DNA from: Pseudooctadecabacter jejudonensis
GTDB taxonomy: Bacteria > Pseudomonadota > Alphaproteobacteria > Rhodobacterales > Rhodobacteraceae
DNA length: 64,000 nt
Reading direction: 5' to 3'
Assembly: GCF_900172275.1 (NCBI RefSeq)
Contig: NZ_FWFT01000007.1
Span: 1 to 64,000 of the forward strand
Shown: in pieces, positions 27,003 through 36,109 of the stretch
Layout of the letters: each line of letters starts with the position of its first letter
How positions within the stretch are numbered: position 1 is the first letter of the stretch
The notes under the pieces: generated by a model
What the model saw: only the letters and a program-made list of their open reading frames with translations
Told to the model about the DNA's origin: nothing
Database searches by the model: none
Made by a program: the position numbers and the translations under genes

Positions 27003-28355
27003 ATGCTCACCCATAAAGATTTGCAAGACATGCAGTCGCGATCCCTGAAGATGCAGGGCTGGATCCGGCAGCAAACATTCTCTCCGGAGAACGAAAAAAC
27101 CCTCCGCCGATTTTCAAGTTGGGAGGTGGCGGAGCTCATCTTTGGCGTGAACCAATCGACCCTGCGCGGGAAACTGGCGGCTGATCTGACCTTACCCGCG
27201 GGTAAGGTCGAGCCGGAGGGTCGGCAGCGGTGGTATACCTTGGAGGAGGTCAACACCCTGCGCCGCAAGCTGCGGCTGCGTGGCAAATCGCTGATCCCGC
27301 CGCGCCCCAAAGGACGCGCGTTCCGCACGGCCATCGCCAACTTCAAGGGGGGTGCGGGCAAGTCGACGGTCGCGCTGCACTTTGCCCATGCCGCCGCCCT
27401 CGATGGTTACCGTGTTTTGTGTGTCGATTTCGATCCACAGGCGACGCTGAGCCATTCTATGGGTCTGACCAATGTAAGTGAAGAGAATACCGTCTGGGGC
27501 ATCATGGCCCGCGACCTCATCCGAGAGACGGATGCGCAGAACACTGCGCCGCGCGGCGCGGCGTCAGGCACCGCCCTGCCCCGCCGGTCCATCCCCTCCA
27601 GCATCACCGATCTTGGATTGCAGGATCTGCGTATCGCGGATTTCATCCAGCCCACCAACTGGCCCACCATCGACATCATCCCGTCCTGCGCCAACGCGGC
27701 CTTCGTGGAATTTGCCAGCGCCCAGTACCGTCACCTGAACCCTGAATGGTCCTTCTTTGCTGCCGTCAATCGGTTCCTCGATCAACTGCCCGAGGACCAG
27801 TGGGACCTGATCTTTTTCGATTGCCCACCTGCCATTGGGTATCAGTCGATGAACGCGGTCTTCGCGGCGGATATGCTTTATATTCCATCGGGTCCTGGCT
27901 ACTGGGAGTATGACAGCACGACGTCCTTTATTGGCCAGTTGGCCGAAGCGTTGGAGGATTTGTCTTACGGGTTTGAGGGCACCTTATCCGCGGATAAGGT
28001 CACGCTGCCCAAGGTCTTTCACGACATCCGGTTCCTGTTGACCCGCTATGAGCCGGGCAACGATTTGCACCGCGCGATGCAGGAAGCCTTTGGTAAGGTC
28101 TTTGGCGACAAACTGGCCAAGCATCCGGTTGAGATGACCCGCGCGGTCGAACAGTCGGGGCGGTTCCTGTCGTCCATCTATGAGATGGATTACCGCGATA
28201 TGACGCGGGAGACATGGCGCCGTGCGCGGGCCAGTTTCGATCAGGCCTATGATGAATTTCACGGTGTGATGATGCCCTGTTGGGAGGGGATGATCGCACC
28301 GCAAGACGCGACCTTATCCGCGGATAAGGTCCACGCTGAAGGAGAGCAGGCATGA
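27003..28355 (+). CDS. parA: ParA-type partition ATPase
   Basis: A 450-residue large (type Ia) ParA. Residues 1-100 form a MerR/HTH-like DNA-binding region (SSWEVAELIFGVNQSTLRGKL, then YTLEEVNTLRRKL). The ATPase begins with the deviant Walker A FKGGAGKSTVALHFA at about 117, followed by VLCVDFDPQATLS and DLIFFDCPPAIGYQSMNAV. It should segregate the replicon together with ParB and repress its own promoter. Three parS-like palindromes lie inside the coding frame, all in the same codon phase, giving TLPAGKV once and TLSADKV twice. The stop overlaps parB by four bases (ATGA). Confidence 0.95.
   Translation: MLTHKDLQDMQSRSLKMQGWIRQQTFSPENEKTLRRFSSWEVAELIFGVNQSTLRGKLAADLTLPAGKVEPEGRQRWYTLEEVNTLRRKLRLRGKSLIPPRPKGRAFRTAIANFKGGAGKSTVALHFAHAAALDGYRVLCVDFDPQATLSHSMGLTNVSEENTVWGIMARDLIRETDAQNTAPRGAASGTALPRRSIPSSITDLGLQDLRIADFIQPTNWPTIDIIPSCANAAFVEFASAQYRHLNPEWSFFAAVNRFLDQLPEDQWDLIFFDCPPAIGYQSMNAVFAADMLYIPSGPGYWEYDSTTSFIGQLAEALEDLSYGFEGTLSADKVTLPKVFHDIRFLLTRYEPGNDLHRAMQEAFGKVFGDKLAKHPVEMTRAVEQSGRFLSSIYEMDYRDMTRETWRRARASFDQAYDEFHGVMMPCWEGMIAPQDATLSADKVHAEGEQA
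27189..27208. repeat. Partition palindrome variant inside parA (20 bp)
   Basis: ACCTTACCCGCGGGTAAGGT is a perfect palindrome that differs from the other copies by one T-to-C and the matching A-to-G change, so symmetry is kept. It is in frame and encodes TLPAGKV. Confidence 0.7.
27981..28000. repeat. Partition palindrome inside parA (20 bp, TLSADKV copy 1)
   Basis: ACCTTATCCGCGGATAAGGT, perfect 20-bp palindrome, codon-aligned in parA (TLSADKV). Confidence 0.8.
28311..28330. repeat. Partition palindrome at the 3' end of parA (20 bp, TLSADKV copy 2)
   Basis: Identical 20-bp palindrome to 27981-28000, codon-aligned in the last residues of ParA, 22 bp before the parB start. Confidence 0.8.
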
Positions 28356-29470
28356 GCAGAAAGCGCCGCGTATTCGACATTAACCTGCCGGACGAGGATG
28401 TGACCCCGCCCGATCTGGAAACGAAGTCAGCGATCCCGTCGCGCCGTGGGCCGATGGCCAGCGCAATTTCCGAGAACGCGGAGGCGCTGCAGGCGCGCAA
28501 GTCTGCCGCCGATGCGATCCGCGAGGAGAACGACGCGCTGGCCCATGAATTCGTCGCCCTGCGTGAGGCAGGCGGCGTGGTTGAGGACATTCCGCTGGAC
28601 GACGTGCACACCTATCTTCTGGTGCGTGACCGGATGCCCGGTGAGGATATTGAGCTGGAGAGCCTTGTGACCTCCATCCGTGAGTTGGGCCTGTCCAACC
28701 CCATCCGCGTGATGCGCCGGCCCGATGGGACGGGTGTGGAGCTGGTGCAGGGGTTCCGGCGGCTCAGTGCCTATAAGGCGCTGTTGGAGGAGACGGGAGA
28801 CGACACTTGGGCGCGTATCCCGGCGCTGGTTCTGGCCGGGGCCAATGATGTGTCCAGTCTCTATCGCCGCATGGTCGACGAAAACGTCATCCGCAAAGAC
28901 CTGAGCTTTGCGGAGATGGCGCGGGCGGCGCAGGTTTATGCGGGCGATCCTTCGACCGACGCCCATGATCTGTCGGGGGCCGTGGCTGCGCTGTTTCAGT
29001 CGGCGCCGTATTCCAAGCGCAGCTACATCCGGTCCTTTGCCTATCTGTTGGACCAAATCGGCGAGTACCTTTTGTACCCCACAGAGATCCCGCGCGCCCT
29101 GGGCGTCAGCGTCGCCCGCGCGCTGAAGGACCGGCCCGAGATCAAGGCGCGCATTCGCGACGACCTGCACGATTGGAACATGCGTGGGATCCTGGATGAG
29201 CTGGACGTGCTGCGCAAACACATCGGCTTTGACCCGATCGAGCCGGACGGCGAGGCAGACATCCCACAGGCTGTTGTGGGGCCCAAGAAGAAGGCGGCGG
29301 CGGATCCCAGCAAGACCAAGACGACGTTTGACATCCGCACCAGCGCGGGCCGCGTGAAGTGTACCGCAGGTGTCGGCCGGTTGGAGATCAAGGTTGATCG
29401 TGACTTTTCGACCATCGACCGCGCACAGCTGGAACGGGCCATCGCCGGATTGGTCGACGGGTTGGGGTAG
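28352..29470 (+). CDS. parB: ParB-type centromere-binding protein
   Basis: A 372-residue ParB. The conserved N-terminal CTPase/ParB domain is marked by IELESLVTSIRELGLSNPIRVMRRPDG, VELVQGFRRLSAYKAL and DENVIRKDLSFAEMARAAQVYA (box II type). A central HTH region follows (YSKRSYIRSFAYLLDQIG), then a variable linker and a C-terminal dimerisation part. It should bind the repeated palindromes around it and load the ParA system. Its ATG overlaps the parA stop by four bases. The last palindrome lies two bases past its stop. Confidence 0.95.
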   Translation: MSRKRRVFDINLPDEDVTPPDLETKSAIPSRRGPMASAISENAEALQARKSAADAIREENDALAHEFVALREAGGVVEDIPLDDVHTYLLVRDRMPGEDIELESLVTSIRELGLSNPIRVMRRPDGTGVELVQGFRRLSAYKALLEETGDDTWARIPALVLAGANDVSSLYRRMVDENVIRKDLSFAEMARAAQVYAGDPSTDAHDLSGAVAALFQSAPYSKRSYIRSFAYLLDQIGEYLLYPTEIPRALGVSVARALKDRPEIKARIRDDLHDWNMRGILDELDVLRKHIGFDPIEPDGEADIPQAVVGPKKKAAADPSKTKTTFDIRTSAGRVKCTAGVGRLEIKVDRDFSTIDRAQLERAIAGLVDGLG

Positions 29471-29472
29471 AG

Positions 29473-29492
29473 ACCTTATCCGCGGATAAGGT
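29473..29492. repeat. Partition palindrome after parB (20 bp)
   Basis: ACCTTATCCGCGGATAAGGT directly after the parB stop, identical to the two copies in parA. It is followed by a short TTTGCG/CGCAAA hairpin between the convergent parB and manB genes. Confidence 0.8.
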
Positions 29493-29550
29493 TTTGCGTT
29501 TAGCGCAAAGGTGCTGAGAAAAATCGTTTTTTATCAGTATGTTGCGTTAA

Positions 29551-30948
29551 TCACTGCCCGGCCAGCTGGTCTGCAAGTTTGGCCAGATGCGCCTCTACCA
29601 GTGATTTGGCCACCTTTGGGTCGGAATGTTCGACGTAGCAGCGACATTCCGGCGCGTTGCCCGACGGGCGCAGGTGTACAACCGCTCCACCCGCAAAGGA
29701 CACGCGCAAGCCGTCGGTCAAATCCACGGCCTTTTCCTCCCCCACGCCCTCAAAAAAGGCCGCCCGTGCGGTGCTGTCCGCGGTGAGGTCTTCGATCAGG
29801 GCGGAGGACTTATCCGTGGGGATGTTTTGCACGCGGCCTGCGGCGGTGAAACAGGCAGGCAAGGTTGCGGCAAGGGCCGACAGGGTCAGGCCCTGCGCCT
29901 GTGCAGCGACCAGCGGGGCCAGCATCGGCAGCAGGCTGTCGCGGGTCATCAAGGGGGGCAGGGGGCCTGCCGGTCCGGTGGCGGTGTAGCCCAACAGGAA
30001 GCCACCGTTCGCCTCATACCCTGCGACTTTGGCGTTGGGGTCGTGCGACAGGGCGGTTTCCATTCCGGCAATTACAAAGGGAGAGCCGATCCGCGTCCGC
30101 TGACAGCTGGCAAAGCAATCCATGTCGTCAATCAGGCTGTTCGATGAGACAGGCGTGATCAGCTGATCGGCGCCGAGGAATTGCGCGGTCAATGGCCCGA
30201 GAATATCGCCCGGGATGATCGCGCCGTCGGGGCCTGCAACCATGGGGCGGTCGCCGTCTCCATCGGTGGACAAGATCGCGTCCAGCCCGTGGGCGTGTGC
30301 CCAGTCCGCCAGCATGGTCTGGGTCTCTGGGTCGACGGCTTCGGTGTCGACGGGGATAAACACGTCGGAATGTGCGAGGGCTACGGGGGCGGCGCCCAGG
30401 GCGGTCAGCACCTCTACCATTACGTCCCGCGCCACGGAGCTGTGCTGATAGACACCGATCTTCAGACCGCTGAGGGCGCCAGTTCCAAAGGCGCTGACGT
30501 AGCGGTCCACATAGACGGGCAGGGCGGTCGTTTGGTGGTCAGTTGCGCCGTCCTTGGTGGGCGCAGGCTGGCCGAGGGCTGCGGTGATCGCGGCCTCGTC
30601 CTCTTTGCTGATTTCACCCTTCGGCACGTAGAATTTGAGGCCGTTGCGGTCGGCGGGGATGTGGCTGCCCGTGATCATCACAGCGGCCTGACCGGCGGTC
30701 ATGGACGCCAGCGCAAGGGCAGGGGTGGGCAGGGCCCCATGGCGAATTGCTGTCAGGCCCGCCGCTGTAACGGCCGCCTCGACAGCATCGGCAATGTTGG
30801 GCGACGACGGGCGCAAATCCTCACCGATATGCACAGCGCCGCCTGTGGGGCAGGCGGCAATGAAGGCGTGGATGTGATCGGACACCAAATCGTCCGTCAG
30901 CTCTGTCACGAGGCCGCGCAGGCCGCTTGTTCCGAATTTGGGTGCCAT
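29551..30948 (-). CDS. manB: Phosphomannomutase/phosphoglucomutase
   Basis: A 465-residue alpha-D-phosphohexomutase that interconverts hexose-6-phosphate and hexose-1-phosphate. The phosphoserine loop is MITGSHIPADRNGLKF (a variant of TASHNP), the metal loop is DGDGDRPM, the sugar-specificity loop is EANGGFLLGY and the phosphate site is RPSGNAPE. It most likely provides mannose-1-phosphate for ManC at 42-43.6 kb, or glucose-1-phosphate for RmlA. Start ATG 30948 follows AAGG. It is convergent with parB, from which it is separated by 80 bp. Confidence 0.92.
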   Translation of the reverse strand: MAPKFGTSGLRGLVTELTDDLVSDHIHAFIAACPTGGAVHIGEDLRPSSPNIADAVEAAVTAAGLTAIRHGALPTPALALASMTAGQAAVMITGSHIPADRNGLKFYVPKGEISKEDEAAITAALGQPAPTKDGATDHQTTALPVYVDRYVSAFGTGALSGLKIGVYQHSSVARDVMVEVLTALGAAPVALAHSDVFIPVDTEAVDPETQTMLADWAHAHGLDAILSTDGDGDRPMVAGPDGAIIPGDILGPLTAQFLGADQLITPVSSNSLIDDMDCFASCQRTRIGSPFVIAGMETALSHDPNAKVAGYEANGGFLLGYTATGPAGPLPPLMTRDSLLPMLAPLVAAQAQGLTLSALAATLPACFTAAGRVQNIPTDKSSALIEDLTADSTARAAFFEGVGEEKAVDLTDGLRVSFAGGAVVHLRPSGNAPECRCYVEHSDPKVAKSLVEAHLAKLADQLAGQ

Positions 30949-31153
30949 GTCGTGCGCCTTTTTGGTCTTGGGTCAATCTGAACGTGTGCGGGGTAACGTG
31001 GTTGTTGGGGCGGGTCAAACCCTGTGGGCTTTGGTTGTGCCCCATATGTGACTGTGGACATCTTTGATCTTCCTGCCTTGCGGGGGATGGGTTAGGTTGG
31101 CCGCGATAAGAACTGACGAAGGCCACCGCTGCTGATGGCCGTCCGGGGGGATC

Positions 31154-32263
31154 ATGGGTCGTTTTATTGCTGCTGTCTTGTGTTGCGCCATCCTGACGGG
31201 GTGTTCGTTGGTGCCCCGTGGGGCCGGCCTGCAATCAGAGGTTTTGTCTGCACGCGCTGAGGCCGATGACCAAGGCCGCCCGGAATTCGCGATTGAGGTC
31301 GTGACCCGCGACAATCTGGCGGTGTTCGCCGACTGGCCGACGATCAACACCCAACATCTTGGGTGGATCAGCCGTGTCGATCAGCCCAACAACCGCATCA
31401 TTGCCCCCGGCGATACACTGGCGATTACGATCTGGAGCACGGAGGACAATGGCCTTTTGATTGCCCCGGGGGAGAGATCCGTGACCTTGCCGGAGCAACG
31501 GGTGTCGTCCTCGGGTCGGGTGTTTTTGCCCTATGTCGGGGAGCAGCGTGTCAGCGGGATGAGCCCGGAACGGGCGCGGGCGGTCATCGAGGAGGAATAC
31601 CTTGATGTGTCGCCGTCGGTTCAGGTGTTGTTGAACCTGTCCGAAGGTCGCGCGCGTGCGGTCAGCGTCGTGAGCGGTGTGAACTCTCCAGGCAGCTACA
31701 CGCTGGCAGACAATGACGTCACCATTTTGCAGGTGCTGTCCGATGCGGGCGGCATTGATGCCAGTCTGACAAACCCGCAGGTTCGGTTGCAACGTGGGGG
31801 GGATTTGTATGGTGTCTCTGCGGATCGTCTGTTGAACCGCCCGTCGCTGAACACGACCCTGCGGGGGGGTGATACAATTTTCGTCGAAGCGGATGATCGG
31901 TCGTTCCTGTCGCTGGGGGCTGCGGGTACGGAAGCGATCCATCCATTTCCGCAAGACTGGGTCACGGCGTTGGAGGCGTTGTCGATCATCGGTGGAGTTG
32001 CCGAAACCCGCGCCGATGCCCAAGGCATTTTGATTTTGCGGCGCTATCCGGCTGAAACAGTGACACAAGGACGGGATGGGCCGGATCATCCGCGGACGGT
32101 ATTTACGCTGGATCTGACCACGGCAGACGGCCTGTTTTCGGCGGATCAGTTCGAAATTCAGCCAGGAGATCTGGTTTACGTCAGCGAAAGCCCATTGACG
32201 GCGGCAGGCAGCATTTTCGCCGCATTAGGGTCTGTTTTGGGATTGGCGGCGCGGATCAACTGA
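31154..32263 (+). CDS. Outer-membrane polysaccharide export lipoprotein (Wza/KpsD family)
   Basis: A 369-residue lipoprotein: signal peptide with lipobox LTGC (Cys17), then a poly-export domain (IIAPGDTLAITIWSTEDNG, SSGRVFLPYVGEQRVSGMSPERAR), followed by SLBB-type repeats (VSGVNSPGSYTLADNDVTILQVLSDAGG, and the LIL-containing second one), and a C-terminal LVYVSESPL segment. This is the octameric outer-membrane channel through which capsule leaves the cell. It completes the export set with the kpsM/kpsT/kpsE-like genes. It is convergent with the GT2 gene, 5 bp apart. Confidence 0.92.
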   Translation: MGRFIAAVLCCAILTGCSLVPRGAGLQSEVLSARAEADDQGRPEFAIEVVTRDNLAVFADWPTINTQHLGWISRVDQPNNRIIAPGDTLAITIWSTEDNGLLIAPGERSVTLPEQRVSSSGRVFLPYVGEQRVSGMSPERARAVIEEEYLDVSPSVQVLLNLSEGRARAVSVVSGVNSPGSYTLADNDVTILQVLSDAGGIDASLTNPQVRLQRGGDLYGVSADRLLNRPSLNTTLRGGDTIFVEADDRSFLSLGAAGTEAIHPFPQDWVTALEALSIIGGVAETRADAQGILILRRYPAETVTQGRDGPDHPRTVFTLDLTTADGLFSADQFEIQPGDLVYVSESPLTAAGSIFAALGSVLGLAARIN

Positions 32264-32268
32264 CCCTG

Positions 32269-33180
32269 TCAGATGCGGCCCAAGGCGGCGGCGAGGCGGA
32301 TCAGTTGCGTGGCAAGGGGCGTGTCACGGGTCATGCCGATCTGCTGACTGACCATCATGCGGCCCAGCCCCCATTGCGGTGCAGACTGCCACCGTTCAAG
32401 CCGCTGTTGGTTTTCCGGCAAAAGGACAGGGCCCGCTGTCTCTAATGCGGCGAGGTTTTGGGCCTGCCATTTGCCAAAAGTAGACCCTAACACAGCCAAA
32501 ACACGTTTGACGGAGGCCAACCGGCGTTGGTTGCCCCCAAGGACGTTGCCATCGTGTTGGCGGTAATCCAGCACCACATCCGGTCGCACGAGAACCTCCG
32601 CGCCGGTGCCGGTCATCAGCAGATAGAGCCACCAATCGTGAAAGGGCACGTCAACCGGTCCCACGGTTCGCACCAGATCAAGTGCGGCGGGGGTCAGTAC
32701 GGCGCAGTGCCCTGCGATGCGGTTCTGCACGAGGGCGTTTGCGAAATGCGGCTGGCCACGGTGCGGACGGCTGCGCCCGATCGGGTGCCCTTGTCCATCG
32801 ATATGGCGGCTTTGGGCGCTGTAAATGGCCGCGCCCCGTTTGCCCTGCAGGGTGGTGAGGGCATGGCTGAGTTTGTTCGGATACCAGACATCATCCTGAT
32901 CGCTGAGTGCGACATGTCCATTGGGCAAATCCGGATGGCAGAGCAGCGACATGAAATTCGCGGCGGCCCCCGATTGTGGGCCCTCTAGCAACCGAACGGT
33001 TCGATCCGGATGGGCATTTGCAAAGGCGCGAATGATGTCGCGGGTTTCATCGGTCGACCCATCGTCAGAGACCCAAAGGGACCAGTCTTTGTGATCCTGC
33101 GTGACAAAAGACGCCAGCTGGTCGGGCAGGTGTTTGGCCCCGTTGTAGGTGGCCATTAGGACATGAATGTGGGGCAGCAC
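32269..33180 (-). CDS. GT2 family glycosyltransferase (rhamnosyltransferase-like)
   Basis: A 303-residue GT-A enzyme. Motifs are HVLMATYNGAKHLPDQLASF, LWVSDDGSTDETRDII and ALSDQDDVWYPNKL (DQD/DxD metal site), with a late FHDWWLYLLMTGTG. The SDQDDVW form is typical of GT2 enzymes next to rhamnose genes, so an L-rhamnosyl donor is plausible but not proven. The frame begins with GTG 33180 (a weak ribosome site); the domain starts right after it, so no shorter start is credible. Confidence 0.87.
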   Translation of the reverse strand: MLPHIHVLMATYNGAKHLPDQLASFVTQDHKDWSLWVSDDGSTDETRDIIRAFANAHPDRTVRLLEGPQSGAAANFMSLLCHPDLPNGHVALSDQDDVWYPNKLSHALTTLQGKRGAAIYSAQSRHIDGQGHPIGRSRPHRGQPHFANALVQNRIAGHCAVLTPAALDLVRTVGPVDVPFHDWWLYLLMTGTGAEVLVRPDVVLDYRQHDGNVLGGNQRRLASVKRVLAVLGSTFGKWQAQNLAALETAGPVLLPENQQRLERWQSAPQWGLGRMMVSQQIGMTRDTPLATQLIRLAAALGRI

Positions 33181-33343
33181 GGAGTGGTCTTACCTTTGCG
33201 TTTGCAGATCAGCGGGGGGCGGTCTTCGGGGGCTTTTATTCAAACTTTAGCCGAAGCTTACAGATTTGCCCCTTTGGCGTCACGGTCTGTTCAAGGCGGC
33301 GTCATGGCGGCCCACCACATGCCTGGTCAATTGAATTTGACCC

Positions 33344-35959
33344 ATGGAGTGGTGCGTGCAGCTGGTTTACGAAGGAATTTGGCCGCCTTCCGCTGATAGT
33401 CTGCCCGGAACGATTGTTGACATCATGTGGGGCGGCCCGGGGCATGATGTGGTGTATACCACTGGCGGCGCTTTTGGGGCGCTGTCGCAGTGGACATGGG
33501 ATGGCGCCGCCCTTGAGGAGGCCGAGGTTGCCAATTTGCTGGGCGAAAGCGCGCAGTTTTCATCAGCCGATATCGCGATGTGGACCCTCGGAGGGGAGAG
33601 CTTTCTGGCGCTGACAGGCGGGGCTGTCGATGGCGTTGACCTGTATGACATAGACGGTGGGGGCCTGCCGGATTTGACCGCCATCGGGTCGGATGTGCCG
33701 AACCTGTCTGATGCGCTTTGGGTTCCGCAGAACGGCGGCGGTGGGTTGTTCATTGCCTCAATCAATGGAGAGCGGGGGCTGAGTGTTTGGACCGTCGGGG
33801 CGGATGGCCAGATGCAGGCGGTCGATACACTCATTACGGGTGAAGGTGGCGTGTTTTCGGGGGCATCCGCCCTCGCATTTGTGGAGCAGAACGCCCAGAC
33901 CTTTGTTGTGTCCTTGGATGTTGCAGGCAATGCGGTCACGCTTCTTGAGGTGTCAGAGACCGGGATCGCACGGTCGGATCGTCTGGATGCCAGCGATGGT
34001 TTGGCAATTTCCATGCCGACCGCCATTGATGTGGTGCATTTTGCAGGGGTGGATTACGCGATTGTTGCGGCCTCTGGGTCGAGTTCAGTTTCGGTGCTGG
34101 CGCTGGACAATGGCACCATGACCTTACGCGATCAGGTGGTGGATGACCTGAACACGCGGTTTGATGGTGTCGGCATTCTTGAAACGACGCAGGTCGATGG
34201 ACGTGTGTTTATTGCGGTGTCTGGCGCGGATTCTGGCCTGACGGTTTTCACGTTGCTGCCCGGGGGGCGGCTGATGACTATGGCCACGCTAGAGGATCAG
34301 TTGGGCGCGCCCCTTGATGACATTACGGCGATTGAGTTTGTCGAACGGGACGGAACGCTTGATATTCTTGTCGCAGGCGAGGGCTGGGATGGGCTTTCCG
34401 TGATCAGCGTCGAAACCGATGTGGGCCAGACGCTGACAGGTCCGCAATCTGGGGGGCAGGACGATCTGCTGCAGGCCGGATCGGGTGGCGGCACGTTAGA
34501 GGGCGGTGCCGGGGACGACATTCTGGTGGATGGTGCAGGTGCGGATGTGTTGTTCGGGGGAACGGGTGCCGACACCTTCGTTTTTTACGGCGATGGTGGG
34601 GTGACGGACACGATCCGCGATTTTGAAGTCGGCACCGACCAGATCAACCTTTCCTTTCTGGGTCGCGCCTATGACTTGTCAGCGTTGGAGTTTTCCAGCC
34701 TCGACGGTGGCATAGAAATCAGTTTTCGGGATGAAACCGTGCGTGTGTTCAGTGACACCGGCGAGGATATTCACGCCAGCGATCTGACGTATCAGATGCT
34801 GTTTGATGTGACCCATGTGTCGACCGCGCCGCTGCCTGTGCGCCCGCAAGAGGTGGTGGGCAGCGAAGGCCAGAACTTTCTGGTGGGGGGCGCTGGCGAC
34901 GACAGTTTGTTGGCTGGGGTCCAGAATGAGGCATTTGATGATGCCGCAGCGGCCATTGCACGCCTGTATCAGGCGGTGTTGGGCCGCGATGCCGATCCGA
35001 TCGGCCATTATCACTGGACCCAGCGGTTGTCAGACGGCGTGCTGGAGGGCGAAGAGATCGCGGAACGATTCGTTGATAGTCTGGAATTTGAGCTTGTTTA
35101 TGGCGGGTTGAGCAACGCAGATTTCGTGGAGTTGCTGTATCAAAACGTGCTGGACCGTGCCCCGGACGAAAACGGGTTTGCGGGCTGGACACGCAACCTT
35201 GATAACGGGATGGCGCGGTCGGATGTTGTTTGGCTTTTCTCCGAGAGTCAGGAATTCCAGAATGACATGGAGATTGACGTTCTGGCCTACACCTATTCGT
35301 CCTATGACGTCGGTTGGACCGACAATGTGTTCCGTATTTATCAGGCGATTTTTGACCGTGCGCCGGATGAGGTTGGGTTCAACGGTTGGATCAACAACCT
35401 GTTGCGCGGTATGGATTATCAGGAAGCGATTGGTTTTTTTGTGGACAGCGAAGAGTTCGCGATCACCTACGGTGAGGCCACCGACGAAGAATTTGTGACC
35501 CTTTTGTATCAAAACGTGTTGGGGCGGGCCCCGGACGACGCGGGCCAGGCGGGTTGGTTAAACAACATCGGTCGCGGCATGAGCCGCGAAGAAGTGGTGA
35601 CGTTTTTTGTCGACAGTGAGGAATTCATCCGCGACACGACGCAGGATTTGATCACCTACATGAGGGACGTCGGTGTTGACGACGTCCTTGAAGGGGGCGC
35701 GGGCGATGACCTTTTGCAAGGGGGCCGTGGGAGCGATGTCTTTGTGTTCGACATGGACGGCCACGGGGACGACATTGTCCTTGATTTTGAGCTTTGGGAC
35801 ACGCTGCAATTCGTAAATGCCGATTATGAGACCGCACAGGACGTGATCGCCGATTTGACCCAACAGGGTGATGATGCCGTGCTGACCCACTCCGGCGGAT
35901 CAATCACGTTGATGGATGTGGACATTGATGACCTTAACGATGCCACATTTCTGTTTTAA
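33344..35959 (+). CDS. RTX-type secreted protein with DUF4214 repeats
   Basis: About 871 residues, acidic, with no Sec signal. Residues 1-360 look like a beta-propeller-type region with repeated FxxxxGxxxLxV elements. Residues about 366-400 hold calcium-binding nonapeptides (EGGAGDDILVDGAGADVLFGGTGADTF). Residues about 535-770 contain four DUF4214 half-modules (LYQAVLGRDADPIGHYHW, LYQNVLDRAPDENGFAGW, IYQAIFDRAPDEVGFNGW, LYQNVLGRAPDDAGQAGW). A last RTX patch and an acidic hydrophobic-ended tail follow, as in type I secretion substrates. GTG 33356 (GGAG upstream) may be the true start. No type I secretion genes are in the window. Confidence 0.85.
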   Translation: MEWCVQLVYEGIWPPSADSLPGTIVDIMWGGPGHDVVYTTGGAFGALSQWTWDGAALEEAEVANLLGESAQFSSADIAMWTLGGESFLALTGGAVDGVDLYDIDGGGLPDLTAIGSDVPNLSDALWVPQNGGGGLFIASINGERGLSVWTVGADGQMQAVDTLITGEGGVFSGASALAFVEQNAQTFVVSLDVAGNAVTLLEVSETGIARSDRLDASDGLAISMPTAIDVVHFAGVDYAIVAASGSSSVSVLALDNGTMTLRDQVVDDLNTRFDGVGILETTQVDGRVFIAVSGADSGLTVFTLLPGGRLMTMATLEDQLGAPLDDITAIEFVERDGTLDILVAGEGWDGLSVISVETDVGQTLTGPQSGGQDDLLQAGSGGGTLEGGAGDDILVDGAGADVLFGGTGADTFVFYGDGGVTDTIRDFEVGTDQINLSFLGRAYDLSALEFSSLDGGIEISFRDETVRVFSDTGEDIHASDLTYQMLFDVTHVSTAPLPVRPQEVVGSEGQNFLVGGAGDDSLLAGVQNEAFDDAAAAIARLYQAVLGRDADPIGHYHWTQRLSDGVLEGEEIAERFVDSLEFELVYGGLSNADFVELLYQNVLDRAPDENGFAGWTRNLDNGMARSDVVWLFSESQEFQNDMEIDVLAYTYSSYDVGWTDNVFRIYQAIFDRAPDEVGFNGWINNLLRGMDYQEAIGFFVDSEEFAITYGEATDEEFVTLLYQNVLGRAPDDAGQAGWLNNIGRGMSREEVVTFFVDSEEFIRDTTQDLITYMRDVGVDDVLEGGAGDDLLQGGRGSDVFVFDMDGHGDDIVLDFELWDTLQFVNADYETAQDVIADLTQQGDDAVLTHSGGSITLMDVDIDDLNDATFLF

Positions 35960-36109
35960 CAATGCATAAACATTAACGAATGCTTGCGTCCGTTGTCATG
36001 AATGCAGTATTTAAACCACAAGTTGTTGGGATGTTCTGACCGATATGAAGCGTCAGAGGCACCCCAAAAGACAGAACGACCACTTCACCTGCCGCCGAGG
36101 GAACCATCT

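Noticed and set aside
27189-29492. The five palindromes as a CRISPR array or transposon ends
   Set aside because: Spacing is irregular, there is no spacer-like constant length, and no cas or transposase gene is near. Location around parAB points to partition sites.
29493-29550. A rho-independent terminator after parB
   Set aside because: The nearby TTTGCG/CGCAAA stem is only six pairs and AT-rich; the palindrome before it has no loop. Not strong enough to call.
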